Of a DNA stretch of 64,000 nt, positions 36,784-46,207 are shown piece after piece. Origin of the DNA: Enterovibrio sp051650965 (GTDB taxonomy: Bacteria; Pseudomonadota; Gammaproteobacteria; Enterobacterales; Vibrionaceae); NCBI GenBank assembly GCA_051650965.1, contig JBOFRL010000030.1, positions 29,042 to 93,041 of the forward strand. The letters run 5' to 3'. Made by a program: the position numbers and the translations under genes. Under the pieces are notes generated by a model, which did not search any database, was not told the DNA's origin, and was given only the letters and a program-made list of their open reading frames with translations. The first letter of the stretch is position 1. Each line of letters opens with the position of its first letter.

Positions 36784-38148
36784 TTACTGCGCTTTTTGCT
36801 CCACCGCTGGCGCAATTTGCGGGCCTGCTAGGCGCTGCGTGACCGTCCCTGCCGCCATCGCACCCGAAACATTAAGCGCGGTGCGAGCCATATCAATCAA
36901 TGGCTCAATCGAAATCAACAGTCCCACGATAGCGATAGGCAAGCCCAGCGCCGGCAGCACGATCAGCGCGGCAAATGTTGCGCCGCCGCCAACGCCTGCG
37001 ATACCAAAGGAGCTGATCACTACCATCATCACCAGTGACACGATAAACTGCGCTTCAAAAGGGTTAATACCAACCGTTGGCGCCACCATCATCGCCAGCA
37101 TCGCTGGATAAATTCCCGCACAGCCATTTTGACCAATCGTCGCACCAAGCGAAGCAGATAAGTTTGCAATCCCTGGTGAAACACGAAGTTGGTTAATTTG
37201 TGTTTCGATATTAAGAGGGATGGTCGCCGCCGAGCTGCGCGAGCTAAAGGCAAACACCAACACCGGAAAAATTTTCTTAAAGTAGTCTATCGCACTTGTT
37301 CCAGCCAAAGCGACAAACAGACCGTGCACTAAAAACATTACGCCGATCGCGAGGTAAGAGGCGGCGATAAAGTGGAAAAGATTTAAGATATCAGCAAATT
37401 TGAGGTTTGCCACCAAGGTGCTCATCAAAGAAGCGATCCCAAATGGCGTCAGTGCCATGATCATTTTAACCAAACGCATAACGATAGACTGCGCGATGTC
37501 TACGGCGCGGTAAATGCCTTGCGCAAATTCTGGCTTCTCGATTGAGACGTTGCGCGCGGCAATGCCAACCAAAACGCCAAAGATGACAACGGCAATCACT
37601 GAAGTGTCGCGAAGGCCTGCCAAGTCTGCAAATGGATTGACGGGAATAAAGCTCAGCAACAAGTTAGGCAAATTTAACTGCGCCAGTTTTGACTGATGAC
37701 GGCTTGGATCAAACTGACCGCTTTGTGCAATCGCGTCACCGTTGCCCAGCAGCCACGTTCCTTCAAGCCCCGTCAAATGCGTGACCGCAATCGCCACGAG
37801 CGCCGCAATGGCTGTCGTGCCAAGCAAAAAGGTCAACGTCACTGCCGAAATTTTGCCAAATGAGCCGTTTCTATCAAGCTTAACTACGGCGGCAATCATG
37901 GAAACCAGCACCAACGGCACAACGACCATTTTCAAAAAAGCGATGTATCCACTGCCAACCAAGCCAACCCAAGCTAAAACGTCGGCGCGCATGTCACTTT
38001 GGCCAAAAATCAGCTGCAAAAAGACACCAAAAAGAGAGCCGAGCACCAAGCCGACTAACGTGCGGCGCGATAAGGAGGCTTGCCCTTTTTGCATTTTAAG
38101 CAACACCAGCAAGATCGCTGCAAAAAAAGTTAACGAAAAATATTCCAT
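36784..38148 (-). CDS. tcyP: L-cystine:cation symporter TcyP (DAACS family)
   Basis: 454 residues, multi-span. It aligns along its length with E. coli TcyP (YdjN): KMVVVPLVLVSMIAAVVKL, LSFIPVNPFADL, FAFSSRSSAATIPLNIE, SLGATIGQNGCAGIYPAMLA and GVGGGATFAALIVLPALGLP are all close to it. The SSRSSAA and NGCAG motifs are the substrate and cation hairpins of the DAACS fold. TcyP is the high-capacity cystine uptake route in E. coli and is under CysB there; a cysB gene lies at 17447 here. Own terminator, single gene. Confidence 0.9.
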   Translation of the reverse strand: MEYFSLTFFAAILLVLLKMQKGQASLSRRTLVGLVLGSLFGVFLQLIFGQSDMRADVLAWVGLVGSGYIAFLKMVVVPLVLVSMIAAVVKLDRNGSFGKISAVTLTFLLGTTAIAALVAIAVTHLTGLEGTWLLGNGDAIAQSGQFDPSRHQSKLAQLNLPNLLLSFIPVNPFADLAGLRDTSVIAVVIFGVLVGIAARNVSIEKPEFAQGIYRAVDIAQSIVMRLVKMIMALTPFGIASLMSTLVANLKFADILNLFHFIAASYLAIGVMFLVHGLFVALAGTSAIDYFKKIFPVLVFAFSSRSSAATIPLNIETQINQLRVSPGIANLSASLGATIGQNGCAGIYPAMLAMMVAPTVGINPFEAQFIVSLVMMVVISSFGIAGVGGGATFAALIVLPALGLPIAIVGLLISIEPLIDMARTALNVSGAMAAGTVTQRLAGPQIAPAVEQKAQ

Positions 38149-38255
38149 ATAATCAACCTTATCTCGTGGATTTGAGTCATCACTATAAGCAGCTTGGCTA
38201 TAATAAGAAATTCTAAAAAAGAATGAGATATGACTTTTTGGAATATATAAAAGAG

Positions 38256-38280
38256 AAAGCCTTGCGAACGCAAGGCTTTT
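38256..38280 (-). terminator. Intrinsic terminator after aguA
   Basis: AAAGCCTTGCG/CGCAAGGCTTT, an 11-base stem with a 2-base centre (effectively a 9-base stem with a small loop), 6 bases beyond the aguA stop on the minus strand and followed by CTCTTTT. A-rich on the other side. Confidence 0.7.
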
Positions 38281-38285
38281 GCGTA

Positions 38286-39383
38286 TTACAACCCTTTAGG
38301 GATCTGCTGCGTGATGCAATGAATATTGCCTCCGCCGAGCAAAATTTCGCGCCCAGGGACACCAATTATCTGAAAATTAGGGAAAATTTCCTGTAACACC
38401 GCTTGCGCCTTTGCGTCGGTTGCTTCATCGAGCAAAGGGAAAACGATGGTTTGATTGGTGATCAAAAAGTTGACATAAGAGCCAGCTAAGCGTTCGTTCG
38501 CTACGCGCGCGACGCTGCTGCCGCACTCAAGCCCATCCACCTCTTGCTGCGTGCAAAATAGCGGGCCAGGCTGCGGCAACTTCCACACTTTGAGCTGACG
38601 CCCTTTCGCATCAACGGCCACCTCAAGCGCAGCTAACGCGTCGCGTGAGCGCTGATATTGTGGGTCATTGACATCATCACACCAATGCAGCGCCACTTCG
38701 CCAGGGCGCACAAAACAGCAGATATTATCGATGTGGCCATCGGTTTCGTCGTTATAAACGCCCAAAGGCAGCCAAATAATCTGCTGCACGCCCAAATAGT
38801 CGCGCAAATGCGCTTCGATCTGCTGCTGCGAAAGCTCAGGGTTGCGATTTTTATTGAGCAGACACTCTTTGGTGGTCAGGCACGTGCCTTCACCATCAAC
38901 GTGGATTGCCCCGCCCTCTAAAATTAGCGGGGCCCGATAGCGCGCCATGCCGTGATGCGCTAAAACATGGCCGGCCACCTCTTGATCTTGCTCCCAAGAG
39001 GCATAAAGCCCGCCGTCAAGGCCGCCCCACGCATTGAAGAGCCAGTCCACACCGCGCCGCTCGCCTGCCTCGTTCACCACGATGGTAGGGCCTGTGTCGC
39101 GCGCCCAGCAGTCGTCGCTGTTTAAAGCGACCAGCGTCACGTGTGACGGCATCACCGCGCGCGCTTTGCTCATTTGCTCAGGCGGCACGCCCATGATCAC
39201 AGGTGTCGCGCTGCCAATCGCATCTGCAACTTGCGCGAACGCTTGCTGCGCATATTTTCCCTGCTCACGCCAATTATCGGCGCGAAACGGCCACAGCATC
39301 CAGACCGCTTGCTGCGGCTGCCACTCGGCAGGCATATAAAAACCGTCGGCCGCAGGCGTCAAATTACACTGCCCATTTTGCAT
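38286..39383 (-). CDS. aguA: Agmatine deiminase
   Basis: 365 residues of the guanidino-group-modifying family. It converts agmatine to N-carbamoylputrescine. Motifs: start MPAEWQPQQAVWMLWPFRADNWRE, SDDCWARDTGPTIVV, LEGGAIHVDGEGTCLTT, NDETDGHIDN and the catalytic cysteine in GGGNIHCITQQIP near the C-terminus. It follows aguB by 9 bases, so both steps from agmatine to putrescine come from one transcript. Confidence 0.95.
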   Translation of the reverse strand: MQNGQCNLTPAADGFYMPAEWQPQQAVWMLWPFRADNWREQGKYAQQAFAQVADAIGSATPVIMGVPPEQMSKARAVMPSHVTLVALNSDDCWARDTGPTIVVNEAGERRGVDWLFNAWGGLDGGLYASWEQDQEVAGHVLAHHGMARYRAPLILEGGAIHVDGEGTCLTTKECLLNKNRNPELSQQQIEAHLRDYLGVQQIIWLPLGVYNDETDGHIDNICCFVRPGEVALHWCDDVNDPQYQRSRDALAALEVAVDAKGRQLKVWKLPQPGPLFCTQQEVDGLECGSSVARVANERLAGSYVNFLITNQTIVFPLLDEATDAKAQAVLQEIFPNFQIIGVPGREILLGGGNIHCITQQIPKGL

Positions 39384-39392
39384 GATTGCCTC

Positions 39393-40283
39393 CTAGCACG
39401 AGCCGCGATTTTTGCCATCGCTGGTCAACAGCGTGTGATACATACCTGGACGGCGGTCGCGAAACAGACCCCACGACGCGCGCTGCTCAGCAATCGCATC
39501 TAAATCAAACTCATGCACAAGCACGCACTCACTCTCTTTGTCCGCTTGCGCAACCAACGCGCCAGTTTGATCGGCAATGAAAGATGAGCCATAAAACGTC
39601 ATTTCCCAATCAGGGAGATACAAACTTTTTTCCAGCCCAACGCGGTTTGACGCAATCACGGGGACTAAATTTGCGGCCGCATGCCCTTGCTGAACGCGCG
39701 TCCAGTGTGGCTGCGAATCAATTTCTGGGTAAGCTGGCTCTGAGCCAATCGCGGTTGGGAAGAAGATCAGCTCTGCGCCAAGCAGTGCCAGCGAGCGCGC
39801 CGTTTCAGGGAACCACTGATCCCAACAAATTCCAACACCGATTTTGGCGTAACGCGTTTGCCACACCTTAAAGCCCGTGTCACCAGGGGTAAAAAACTGC
39901 TTTTCTTGATAGCCAGGTCCATTTGGAATATGCGTCTTACGATAGATTTCGCCGCATGAGCCGTCCGCATCAATCACCAGCAGCGAGTTATAAAACGCGT
40001 TGCCACAGCGCTCGAAAAATGACAACGGCAGCACCACCGCTAACTCTTTTGCCAGCTTGGCAAAATGGGCGATCAAAGGCGAATTCTGCGCAGTTTGCGC
40101 AAGTTTAAAATGCTCAGGACTTTGATCGATACAAAAATAAGGGGTAGCAAAAAGCTCTTGAATAAGAATGATCTGCGCGCCTTGTGCCGCGGCCTGACGC
40201 ACTAATTTTTCGGCACGTTCAATATTTTGCTCAAGCTCCCACGAGCAAGCCATTTGCGTTGCCGCCACCGTTACCTTTGCCAT
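39393..40283 (-). CDS. aguB: N-carbamoylputrescine amidase
   Basis: 296-residue nitrilase-superfamily enzyme that releases putrescine, CO2 and ammonia from N-carbamoylputrescine. The catalytic Glu is in ILIQELFATPYF, the Lys in YRKTHIPNGPGY and the Cys in GVGICWDQWFPE. NRVGLE and FYGSSFIAD are typical for AguB. It starts the aguB-aguA unit. No arginine decarboxylase (speA), which would make the agmatine, lies in the window. Confidence 0.95.
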   Translation of the reverse strand: MAKVTVAATQMACSWELEQNIERAEKLVRQAAAQGAQIILIQELFATPYFCIDQSPEHFKLAQTAQNSPLIAHFAKLAKELAVVLPLSFFERCGNAFYNSLLVIDADGSCGEIYRKTHIPNGPGYQEKQFFTPGDTGFKVWQTRYAKIGVGICWDQWFPETARSLALLGAELIFFPTAIGSEPAYPEIDSQPHWTRVQQGHAAANLVPVIASNRVGLEKSLYLPDWEMTFYGSSFIADQTGALVAQADKESECVLVHEFDLDAIAEQRASWGLFRDRRPGMYHTLLTSDGKNRGSC

Positions 40284-40320
40284 TTTTAATTCCTCACCAA
40301 GTTCACCTTCACAGGCGCGA

Positions 40321-40347
40321 AAAAATAACGCCGCACAATGGCGGCGC
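40321..40347 (-). terminator. Intrinsic terminator after paeA
   Basis: CGCCGC/GCGGCG with a 6-base loop, then on the minus strand GTTATTTTTT, 33 bases after the paeA stop. It separates paeA from aguB-aguA. Confidence 0.75.
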
Positions 40348-40379
40348 TACACTATAAGAGCAACTCGATTACGCTTCAA

Positions 40380-41756
40380 TCACCTATCAAGCATACAATC
40401 AGGATTTTTATTTTTTTCTGCCGATTCAACCACTTCTGTCGCAAGCGGCGCAGCAGGTGTCGCGGGCTGCTCGATAATGCGTGACACCAAAAGCTGATCC
40501 ACTTTGTAGCTGTCAATGTCGACAACTTCAAACTTGTATCCCGCAAAATTGACATGATCGGTGCGTTTTGGGATCTTTCGCAGCATAAACATGATAAAAC
40601 CGGCGATAGTTTCGTACTGCTGCGGCGCAGGAAATTCCTCAATATCGAAGGCGCGCATCACATCGCTGATCGGCGTAACGCCATCGACAAGCCACGAATT
40701 GGAGTCGCGCTGCACGATTTGACCGTCGTCAACGTGCGAAACCCACTCTCCCATCACGGTGCTCATCAAGTCGTTCATCGTGACAATGCCAAGCACCAAC
40801 GCGTATTCATTCATGACCACCGCAAAATCGCCGCGATTATTCTTAAAGTATTCAATCGCTTCGTACACGCTTAGCGTATCTGGCACAATGATGGCATTTT
40901 TTACCAAAGAGCCATTATTAAGCGAGATATTTTGTCCGCTCACCACCTGCAAAAGCAGCTCTTTGGCATCCACCACACCTTTCACGTTATCAAGATTTTG
41001 ATCGCAAACTAAAAATTTATTGTGCGGGTGCGAGGCGATCTTCTCTTTGATCAGATCTTCATTTTCTTGCAAGGTGAAATAGACCAAATTTTCGCGCGCC
41101 GTCATGGCAGAGGTAACAAACAGCGACTGCGACTCAAACACGTTTTCTATCAGCTGGCGCTCTTCATGCTGAATAATGCCCGCCTGCGCGCCAGCGTCCA
41201 CAACCGCATAAATATCATCTGCAGTGATTTCGTCGTTGCGCTCCATCGAAATGCCAAACATGCGAAATAAGCCATTTGCCAAGCCATTGAAAAGCCAGAC
41301 CAAAGGCCTGAGCAGCTTGACTAAAAATTGCATCAGCCCCACCACATTGAGCGCGATTTTTTCAGGAAAAATCATCGCCAGTCGCTTTGGCATCAGATCA
41401 GCGAACAAAATAAAGACTGCGGTAACCAAAATAAACGATGCCACCGAGCTGAGCTGGCTAAGCCAAGCGCCTTGATAAACTTGGGAAATGGCTTCTTTGA
41501 TGGCAGGATTTAGCGCGCCTTCACCGAGCACACCGCCAAGAACCGCCACGGTGTTTAAACCAATTTGTACAACAGTAAAAAAATCCCCTGGCTGCTCTTG
41601 CAGAGCGAGCACCTTAAACGCACGAACATCACCGCCATCTGCCAACATCTGCAATTTTAACTTTCGTGATGCCGCAAGCGAGATCTCTGATATCGAAAAA
41701 AAGACGCTGATCGCCACCAGCAGTAACAAAAAAAACAGTCCATCAAAAAAACTCAT
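40380..41756 (-). CDS. paeA: CNNM/CBS-domain membrane protein, PaeA (YtfL) type
   Basis: 458 residues, aligning along its length with E. coli YtfL, since renamed PaeA for its part in export of putrescine and cadaverine. N-terminal CNNM (DUF21) membrane domain with FSISEISLAASRKLKLQMLA, VVQIGLNTVAVLGG and FILFADLMPKRLAM, then two CBS domains (from about 215; HNKFLVCDQNLDNVKG, NEYALVLGIVTMNDLMSTVMG) and a CorC_HlyC C-terminal domain (YETIAGFIMFMLRKIPKRTD, FAGYKFEVVDID). ATG at 41756 with AGG six bases upstream is preferred to a GTG two codons before. Its place upstream of the putrescine genes supports the polyamine role. Confidence 0.88.
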   Translation of the reverse strand: MSFFDGLFFLLLLVAISVFFSISEISLAASRKLKLQMLADGGDVRAFKVLALQEQPGDFFTVVQIGLNTVAVLGGVLGEGALNPAIKEAISQVYQGAWLSQLSSVASFILVTAVFILFADLMPKRLAMIFPEKIALNVVGLMQFLVKLLRPLVWLFNGLANGLFRMFGISMERNDEITADDIYAVVDAGAQAGIIQHEERQLIENVFESQSLFVTSAMTARENLVYFTLQENEDLIKEKIASHPHNKFLVCDQNLDNVKGVVDAKELLLQVVSGQNISLNNGSLVKNAIIVPDTLSVYEAIEYFKNNRGDFAVVMNEYALVLGIVTMNDLMSTVMGEWVSHVDDGQIVQRDSNSWLVDGVTPISDVMRAFDIEEFPAPQQYETIAGFIMFMLRKIPKRTDHVNFAGYKFEVVDIDSYKVDQLLVSRIIEQPATPAAPLATEVVESAEKNKNPDCMLDR

Positions 41757-42913
41757 AATCACCCTGTCGCATTTTTTAACTACAAAACTTTCAATAAGTT
41801 ATCACTTCGCAGGCGCATCTTGTTGCAAGAAAACACCTTACGAATATATAGGCTAGCATAATGCGTTAAAAATACAGTTAATTGCTGCTCCTTTGCGCAG
41901 CTTCGCGCGCACGTCATTGCACTTTTGCTGAGCGCGCTTTCAAAAAAAATCATTTAAAATCAAATTGTTAATCTGTTTTGTTTGCTGATACAGCACTTGC
42001 ATGCCTTTTTAGATAAAATTTATTCTCAGCAAGAATGAAACTCTTTTTTATCATATAAAATATTTTTTAGCTTGAACAATTGCATCATTAATTTCGTGCT
42101 CGATAAATTAAGCATGGTGAGTTTACAGTAAAGCGCGCTAATTAAAAATGAGCGCGAAATATTTTAACTCGTATTGACACTTTTCTTCCCTTTAAATTCA
42201 ATGTCAGAAAAAATTTAATTCGCGACAAACAGCAAATAAATATAGATTGGGATAAGAAAACACAATGATAAAAATTCATATTAAATAATTGCAATACCTT
42301 GTGAGCGCATATTTTTGCTCTGTGGTTTTTGTCTTTAGTGTAAATGCGCCTTTATCGCAGCTATTTGAAATAGTTTGCACACATATTCTGTTAACAAAAA
42401 GTCACTGTATACAATCGAGCATTTACACAAAAATAGCTTTTAATATCGTATAAACTCGCGTTACAACAAAAGAAAAATACTTTTATATACAATAAAAAAC
42501 TTCATTTAAGCGAGAATAACTGCACGCTGTTAAAATAAATGAGCCGGTATAAAGAATTGACAATATTTAAAATAGCTTTTTATATTTTTAAGCAATTAAA
42601 ATTATAACTGCAAAAATCTCATTTTTACTTGCGCGCCAATTATACGAATAATAAAATGGGTAATATTTTAAAGTAAGTATAAAAATTTAACATTATCGAT
42701 TTGCTAGGAAACAATAATTTTAGCGCTACCCAATTATAACTTTACAGTGCATTTTATTACATTTTCAAAATGAATGTTTCTGCCGCTTAATTTTATAATG
42801 GCTGCTTATTTACAAACAAATTTTTCTCTCATTCTGCGTTACTTTTAACCGCGTGATTTTGATTTAATCACTATCAATTATTTCTTCTTTTATAAATTTT
42901 CATATATACACAC
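41757..42913. other. Long AT-rich gene-free region
   Basis: About 1150 bases without a credible coding frame on either strand and strongly AT-rich. No tRNA, IS remnant, or terminator-like hairpin with a T-run was found. It ends in the strong ompA promoter. In a region this densely packed with genes such a gap is unusual; a decayed gene or small RNA genes cannot be excluded. Confidence 0.5.
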
Positions 42914-42941
42914 TTGCAACAAAAAACATTCTCCATATAAT
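42914..42941 (+). promoter_or_regulatory. Strong sigma70 promoter of ompA
   Basis: TTGCAA, 16-base spacer, consensus TATAAT. Predicted transcript start near 42948, giving a leader of about 225 bases before the ompA ATG. Confidence 0.7.
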
Positions 42942-42947
42942 GAGGGG

Positions 42948-43175
42948 TGATTTGCTTGTACAGAGATAAAATCAACGTGCAGCCTGATTTTTCTGGTAGA
43001 GCTACAGATTAGGAAAACCAGAAATGAATTAGGACTTACAAGCATCCACTCAGTGTTTAATAGTCTATATTAGTTTAGTGTTTCAATAAGCTTTTTAGGT
43101 TCATTGGCGCTCAGTGCCACTCTTTTGGAACATTTCAACTGAGTGAACTATATATAAAAAATGTGGAGTAAGTTA
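42948..43175 (+). promoter_or_regulatory. Long structured 5' leader of ompA
   Basis: Nested inverted repeats in the leader: TGCTTGTA (42953-42960) pairs with TACAAGCA (43037-43044), and inside it TTTCTGGT (42990-42997) pairs with ACCAGAAA (43017-43024); an alternative inner hairpin is TCTGGTAG/CTACAGA. Long folded leaders stabilise ompA mRNA in E. coli. Whether this one is a stability element, a small-RNA target or itself a processed RNA is open. Confidence 0.55.
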
Positions 43176-44213
43176 ATGAAAAGAACAGTTCTTGGTATCA
43201 GCATTCTTGTAGCGATGAGCTCTTTTGCTGCCACTGCAAATTATGCAACAGACACCTATGAAACAACAGGTGTGGACAAATCAAGTTTCTACGTAGGTGC
43301 TCGTGCTGGCGCTTCTATCTTGACTAACAGCTGCTCACTAGAAAGCTGTGACAACAAGAACGTAGGTGTTGGTGCGATCTTCGGTTACGATTTCGGTAAC
43401 TGGTTCGGCATCGAAGGTACTTACGATTACCTAGGCAATGTAGCTGTTAACTCAAATACATTCCTTCCTACTACTGGTGATCTGACTGCATTCACTGTTG
43501 CTCCTCGCTTTAACTACGGTCTAACTGATCGTACTGCTGCTTTTGGTAAAGTAGGTCTGTCTTGGTGGAACTACGACGCAGGCAACTTCGGCTCTGTAAG
43601 CGACATGGGCTGGCTAGTTGGCTTTGGTGTTGATCATCGCGTTAACAACCTTGTTAACCTGCGCCTTGAATACCAATACATGCCAGACCTAGACAAAGAA
43701 GAAATGTCAGGCACTACAGCTTACAAAATGCAAGGCGACAGCCACCTGCTAGCTGCTGGTATCACCTTCCACTTCGGTCGTAACTTCGACGGACAAGTTG
43801 TTGAGCCTGAAATCAACGAAACTATTGAGCCTGCGCCAGTAGTTAACGAAGTGTTGATCCCAGAGATCTACGGTTCAGTTCAATTTGACTTCAACCGCAG
43901 TGAGCTAAGTGGTTCAACTATCGATATGCTACAGCCTGTTCTACAACGTCTACAAGACGTGCCAGAAGCAACTGCAGTTATCAGTGGTTACACTGACAAC
44001 GTAGGTCCAGACGCGATTAACCAGCCTCTGTCTCTAAAACGTGCGCAAACTGTTGCTAACTACTTCATCACAAATGGCATCAGCACTAGCCGCCTGATCG
44101 TTCAAGGTCTGTCTAGCAGCAACCCAGTTGCTTCTAACGAGACTCGCGAAGGCCGCATGAGAAACCGCCGCGTTGAAGTATTCTCTCCAGAGTTAGTTGT
44201 TATCGAGCAATAA
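43176..44213 (+). CDS. ompA: OmpA-family outer-membrane porin
   Basis: 345 residues from the ATG at 43176, with GGAG nine bases upstream; the frame opens at 43161 but the signal peptide MKRTVLGISILVAMSSFAATA begins here. Residues about 35-205 form the eight-stranded barrel (SSFYVGARAGASIL, VGAIFGYDFGNWFGIEGTY), followed by a short hinge (EPEINETIEPAP) and the peptidoglycan-binding OmpA domain (SVQFDFNRSELSG, ISGYTDNVGPDAINQPLSL, EGRMRNRRVEV). Codon use is biased toward frequent codons, as expected for an abundant protein. Long leader before it and a strong terminator after it. Confidence 0.95.
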   Translation: MKRTVLGISILVAMSSFAATANYATDTYETTGVDKSSFYVGARAGASILTNSCSLESCDNKNVGVGAIFGYDFGNWFGIEGTYDYLGNVAVNSNTFLPTTGDLTAFTVAPRFNYGLTDRTAAFGKVGLSWWNYDAGNFGSVSDMGWLVGFGVDHRVNNLVNLRLEYQYMPDLDKEEMSGTTAYKMQGDSHLLAAGITFHFGRNFDGQVVEPEINETIEPAPVVNEVLIPEIYGSVQFDFNRSELSGSTIDMLQPVLQRLQDVPEATAVISGYTDNVGPDAINQPLSLKRAQTVANYFITNGISTSRLIVQGLSSSNPVASNETREGRMRNRRVEVFSPELVVIEQ

Positions 44214-44232
44214 TCGTTACAACGACTTATTT

Positions 44233-44264
44233 AACCCTCGTAGCTTTGCTATGAGGGTTTTTTT
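44233..44264 (+). terminator. Intrinsic terminator after ompA
   Basis: 12-base stem AACCCTCGTAGC/GCTATGAGGGTT (one G-U pair), 3-base loop, T7 tail. The ABC transporter frame runs through it if opened at 44197, which argues for the later start of that gene. Confidence 0.9.
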
Positions 44265-44292
44265 GTATAAGCTAGTCACTTTTGGACAAAAC

Positions 44293-46119
44293 ATGCTATT
44301 TCGTTTCTTTGAGCGTTTGACGAACGCCTTCCCGCCTGAAGAGCCAGTCACACCGCCGCAAAATTTGCGAGATTTCTTTTTCCACTACTCGCGTGGTTTT
44401 ATTAAGCCACTGCTGTTCATGTCAGCGTTGACTGTGATCATCGCCATTGCCGAAGTGTCACTGTTTGGCTTCATGGGCGAGCTGGTAGATTGGCTTGCAA
44501 AGCAAGATCCGAAGACATTTTTGCAGCAAGAGCAGCGCACTTTACTATTTTTTGCCGCACTGGCGCTGTGCATCCCCGTTTTGATCGGCCTGCACTCCCT
44601 GATCCTGCATCAATCGCTGCTTGGCAATTTTCCGATGGCGATCCGCTGGCTTGCGCATCGTTATCTTTTAAAACAAAGCATTAGTTTCTACCAAGACGAT
44701 TTTGCCGGCCGCATTGCGACAAAAGTGATGCAAACGGCGCTGGCCATTCGCGACTCAGCGATCAAAATCCTAAATGTTGCTGTTTATATCGTGGTCTATT
44801 TCGCCGCGATGCTGGTGATCGTCGCACAAGCTGATCTGCGCTTTATCCTGCCGATGCTGTTTTGGCTCATCTGCTATGTCGCTTTACAAGCTTATTTTGT
44901 CCCTAAATTGAAGAAGATAGCGACAGAGCAAGCCGACGCGCGCTCATCGATGACAGGGCGCATCGTCGACAGCTACAGCAACATTGCAACAGTCAAACTT
45001 TTTTCACACACCGACCGCGAAACTAAGCATGTCAAAGAGAGTATGACCAGCTTTTTGCACACCGTTTATCGGCAGATGCGGCTCGCCAGCGGCTTTAACA
45101 TTACTGTTGAACTCAATAATTATTTCTTGCTTTTCAGCATTACCGCCCTTTCCATCTATTTGTGGATGCATTCTGCCATCTCTGTTGGCGCCATCGCGAT
45201 TGCCATCAGTCTTGCTTTGCGCGTCAATAACTTATCTAAGTGGATCATGTGGGAAATCGGCGCGCTGTTCGAGCAGATCGGCACCGCTTCTGACGGCATG
45301 CAGACTATCGCGACGCCAATTGCTGTGACCGACAAGCCAAACGCACAGCAACTCACTGTTACAAAAGGCGAAATTGAATTTAAAAATTTAAGCTTCGGCT
45401 ACGACGAACATTCAAAAGTGATTGATAACTTATCGCTCACCATCAAAGCTGGTGAAAAGGTGGGGCTGGTTGGCCGCTCAGGCGCAGGAAAATCAACGCT
45501 GGTCAACTTGCTGCTGCGCTTTCATAATGTCGAAGAAAATCAAATTCTTATTGATGGCCAAGATATCAATGGCGTCACGCAAGACTCCCTGCGCAAAAAT
45601 ATCGGCGTCGTCACGCAAGACACTTCACTTTTGCACCGCACGATCGGCGAAAATATCTTATACGGGCGCCCAGATGCGAGCGAAGATGAGCTGCAAGAGG
45701 CGAGTCAAAAAGCACAAGCACATGATTTTATTATGCAATTAAAAGATCAAAACGGTAACTGCGGCTACGCTACGCAAGTTGGCGATCGCGGCGTGAAGTT
45801 GTCCGGCGGGCAGCGCCAAAGGATCTCAATCGCTAGAGCGCTGCTGAAAAATGCGCCACTGCTTGTGCTCGATGAAGCGACATCCGCGCTTGATTCTGAA
45901 GTTGAATCCGCAATTCAGGAAAATTTATATCAGCTCATGGTTGGCAAAACGGTGATTGCGATTGCGCATCGCTTGTCGACCATTGCGGAGATGGATCGCT
46001 TAGTGGTTCTCGATAAAGGAAAAATCGTTGAGCAAGGCTCTCACAGCGAGCTGCTTGAGCTTAACGGGATCTATGCGCAGCTGTGGCAAAGACAGACTGG
46101 CGGGTTTATCGGCGAATAG
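44293..46119 (+). CDS. ABC exporter, fused membrane and ATPase domains
   Basis: 608 residues from ATG 44293; earlier starts fall in the ompA gene or its terminator. Six membrane spans in about the first 320 residues (e.g. FIKPLLFMSALTVIIAIAEV, IVVYFAAMLVIVAQADL), then the ATPase: Walker A GLVGRSGAGKST, Q-loop GVVTQDTSLLHRT, signature LSGGQRQRISIARAL, Walker B PLLVLDEATSALD, switch AIAHRLST. This is a half-transporter acting as a dimer, of the lipid/multidrug exporter type (MsbA-like). Substrate cannot be named. Distinct from the type I transporter at 52258. Confidence 0.88.
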   Translation: MLFRFFERLTNAFPPEEPVTPPQNLRDFFFHYSRGFIKPLLFMSALTVIIAIAEVSLFGFMGELVDWLAKQDPKTFLQQEQRTLLFFAALALCIPVLIGLHSLILHQSLLGNFPMAIRWLAHRYLLKQSISFYQDDFAGRIATKVMQTALAIRDSAIKILNVAVYIVVYFAAMLVIVAQADLRFILPMLFWLICYVALQAYFVPKLKKIATEQADARSSMTGRIVDSYSNIATVKLFSHTDRETKHVKESMTSFLHTVYRQMRLASGFNITVELNNYFLLFSITALSIYLWMHSAISVGAIAIAISLALRVNNLSKWIMWEIGALFEQIGTASDGMQTIATPIAVTDKPNAQQLTVTKGEIEFKNLSFGYDEHSKVIDNLSLTIKAGEKVGLVGRSGAGKSTLVNLLLRFHNVEENQILIDGQDINGVTQDSLRKNIGVVTQDTSLLHRTIGENILYGRPDASEDELQEASQKAQAHDFIMQLKDQNGNCGYATQVGDRGVKLSGGQRQRISIARALLKNAPLLVLDEATSALDSEVESAIQENLYQLMVGKTVIAIAHRLSTIAEMDRLVVLDKGKIVEQGSHSELLELNGIYAQLWQRQTGGFIGE

Positions 46120-46156
46120 CGTTTCGCAGGTTGGCTAAAAAACAGGCGTCACCCAA

Positions 46157-46184
46157 CAAAAAAAGCAGCTAAGCTGCTTTTTTT
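46157..46184. terminator. Bidirectional intrinsic terminator
   Basis: AAGCAGCT/AGCTGCTT with A-run before and T7 after, between the convergent ABC exporter and dps genes. Confidence 0.85.
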
Positions 46185-46207
46185 AACAACATTTACCGCT
46201 TTATCTA

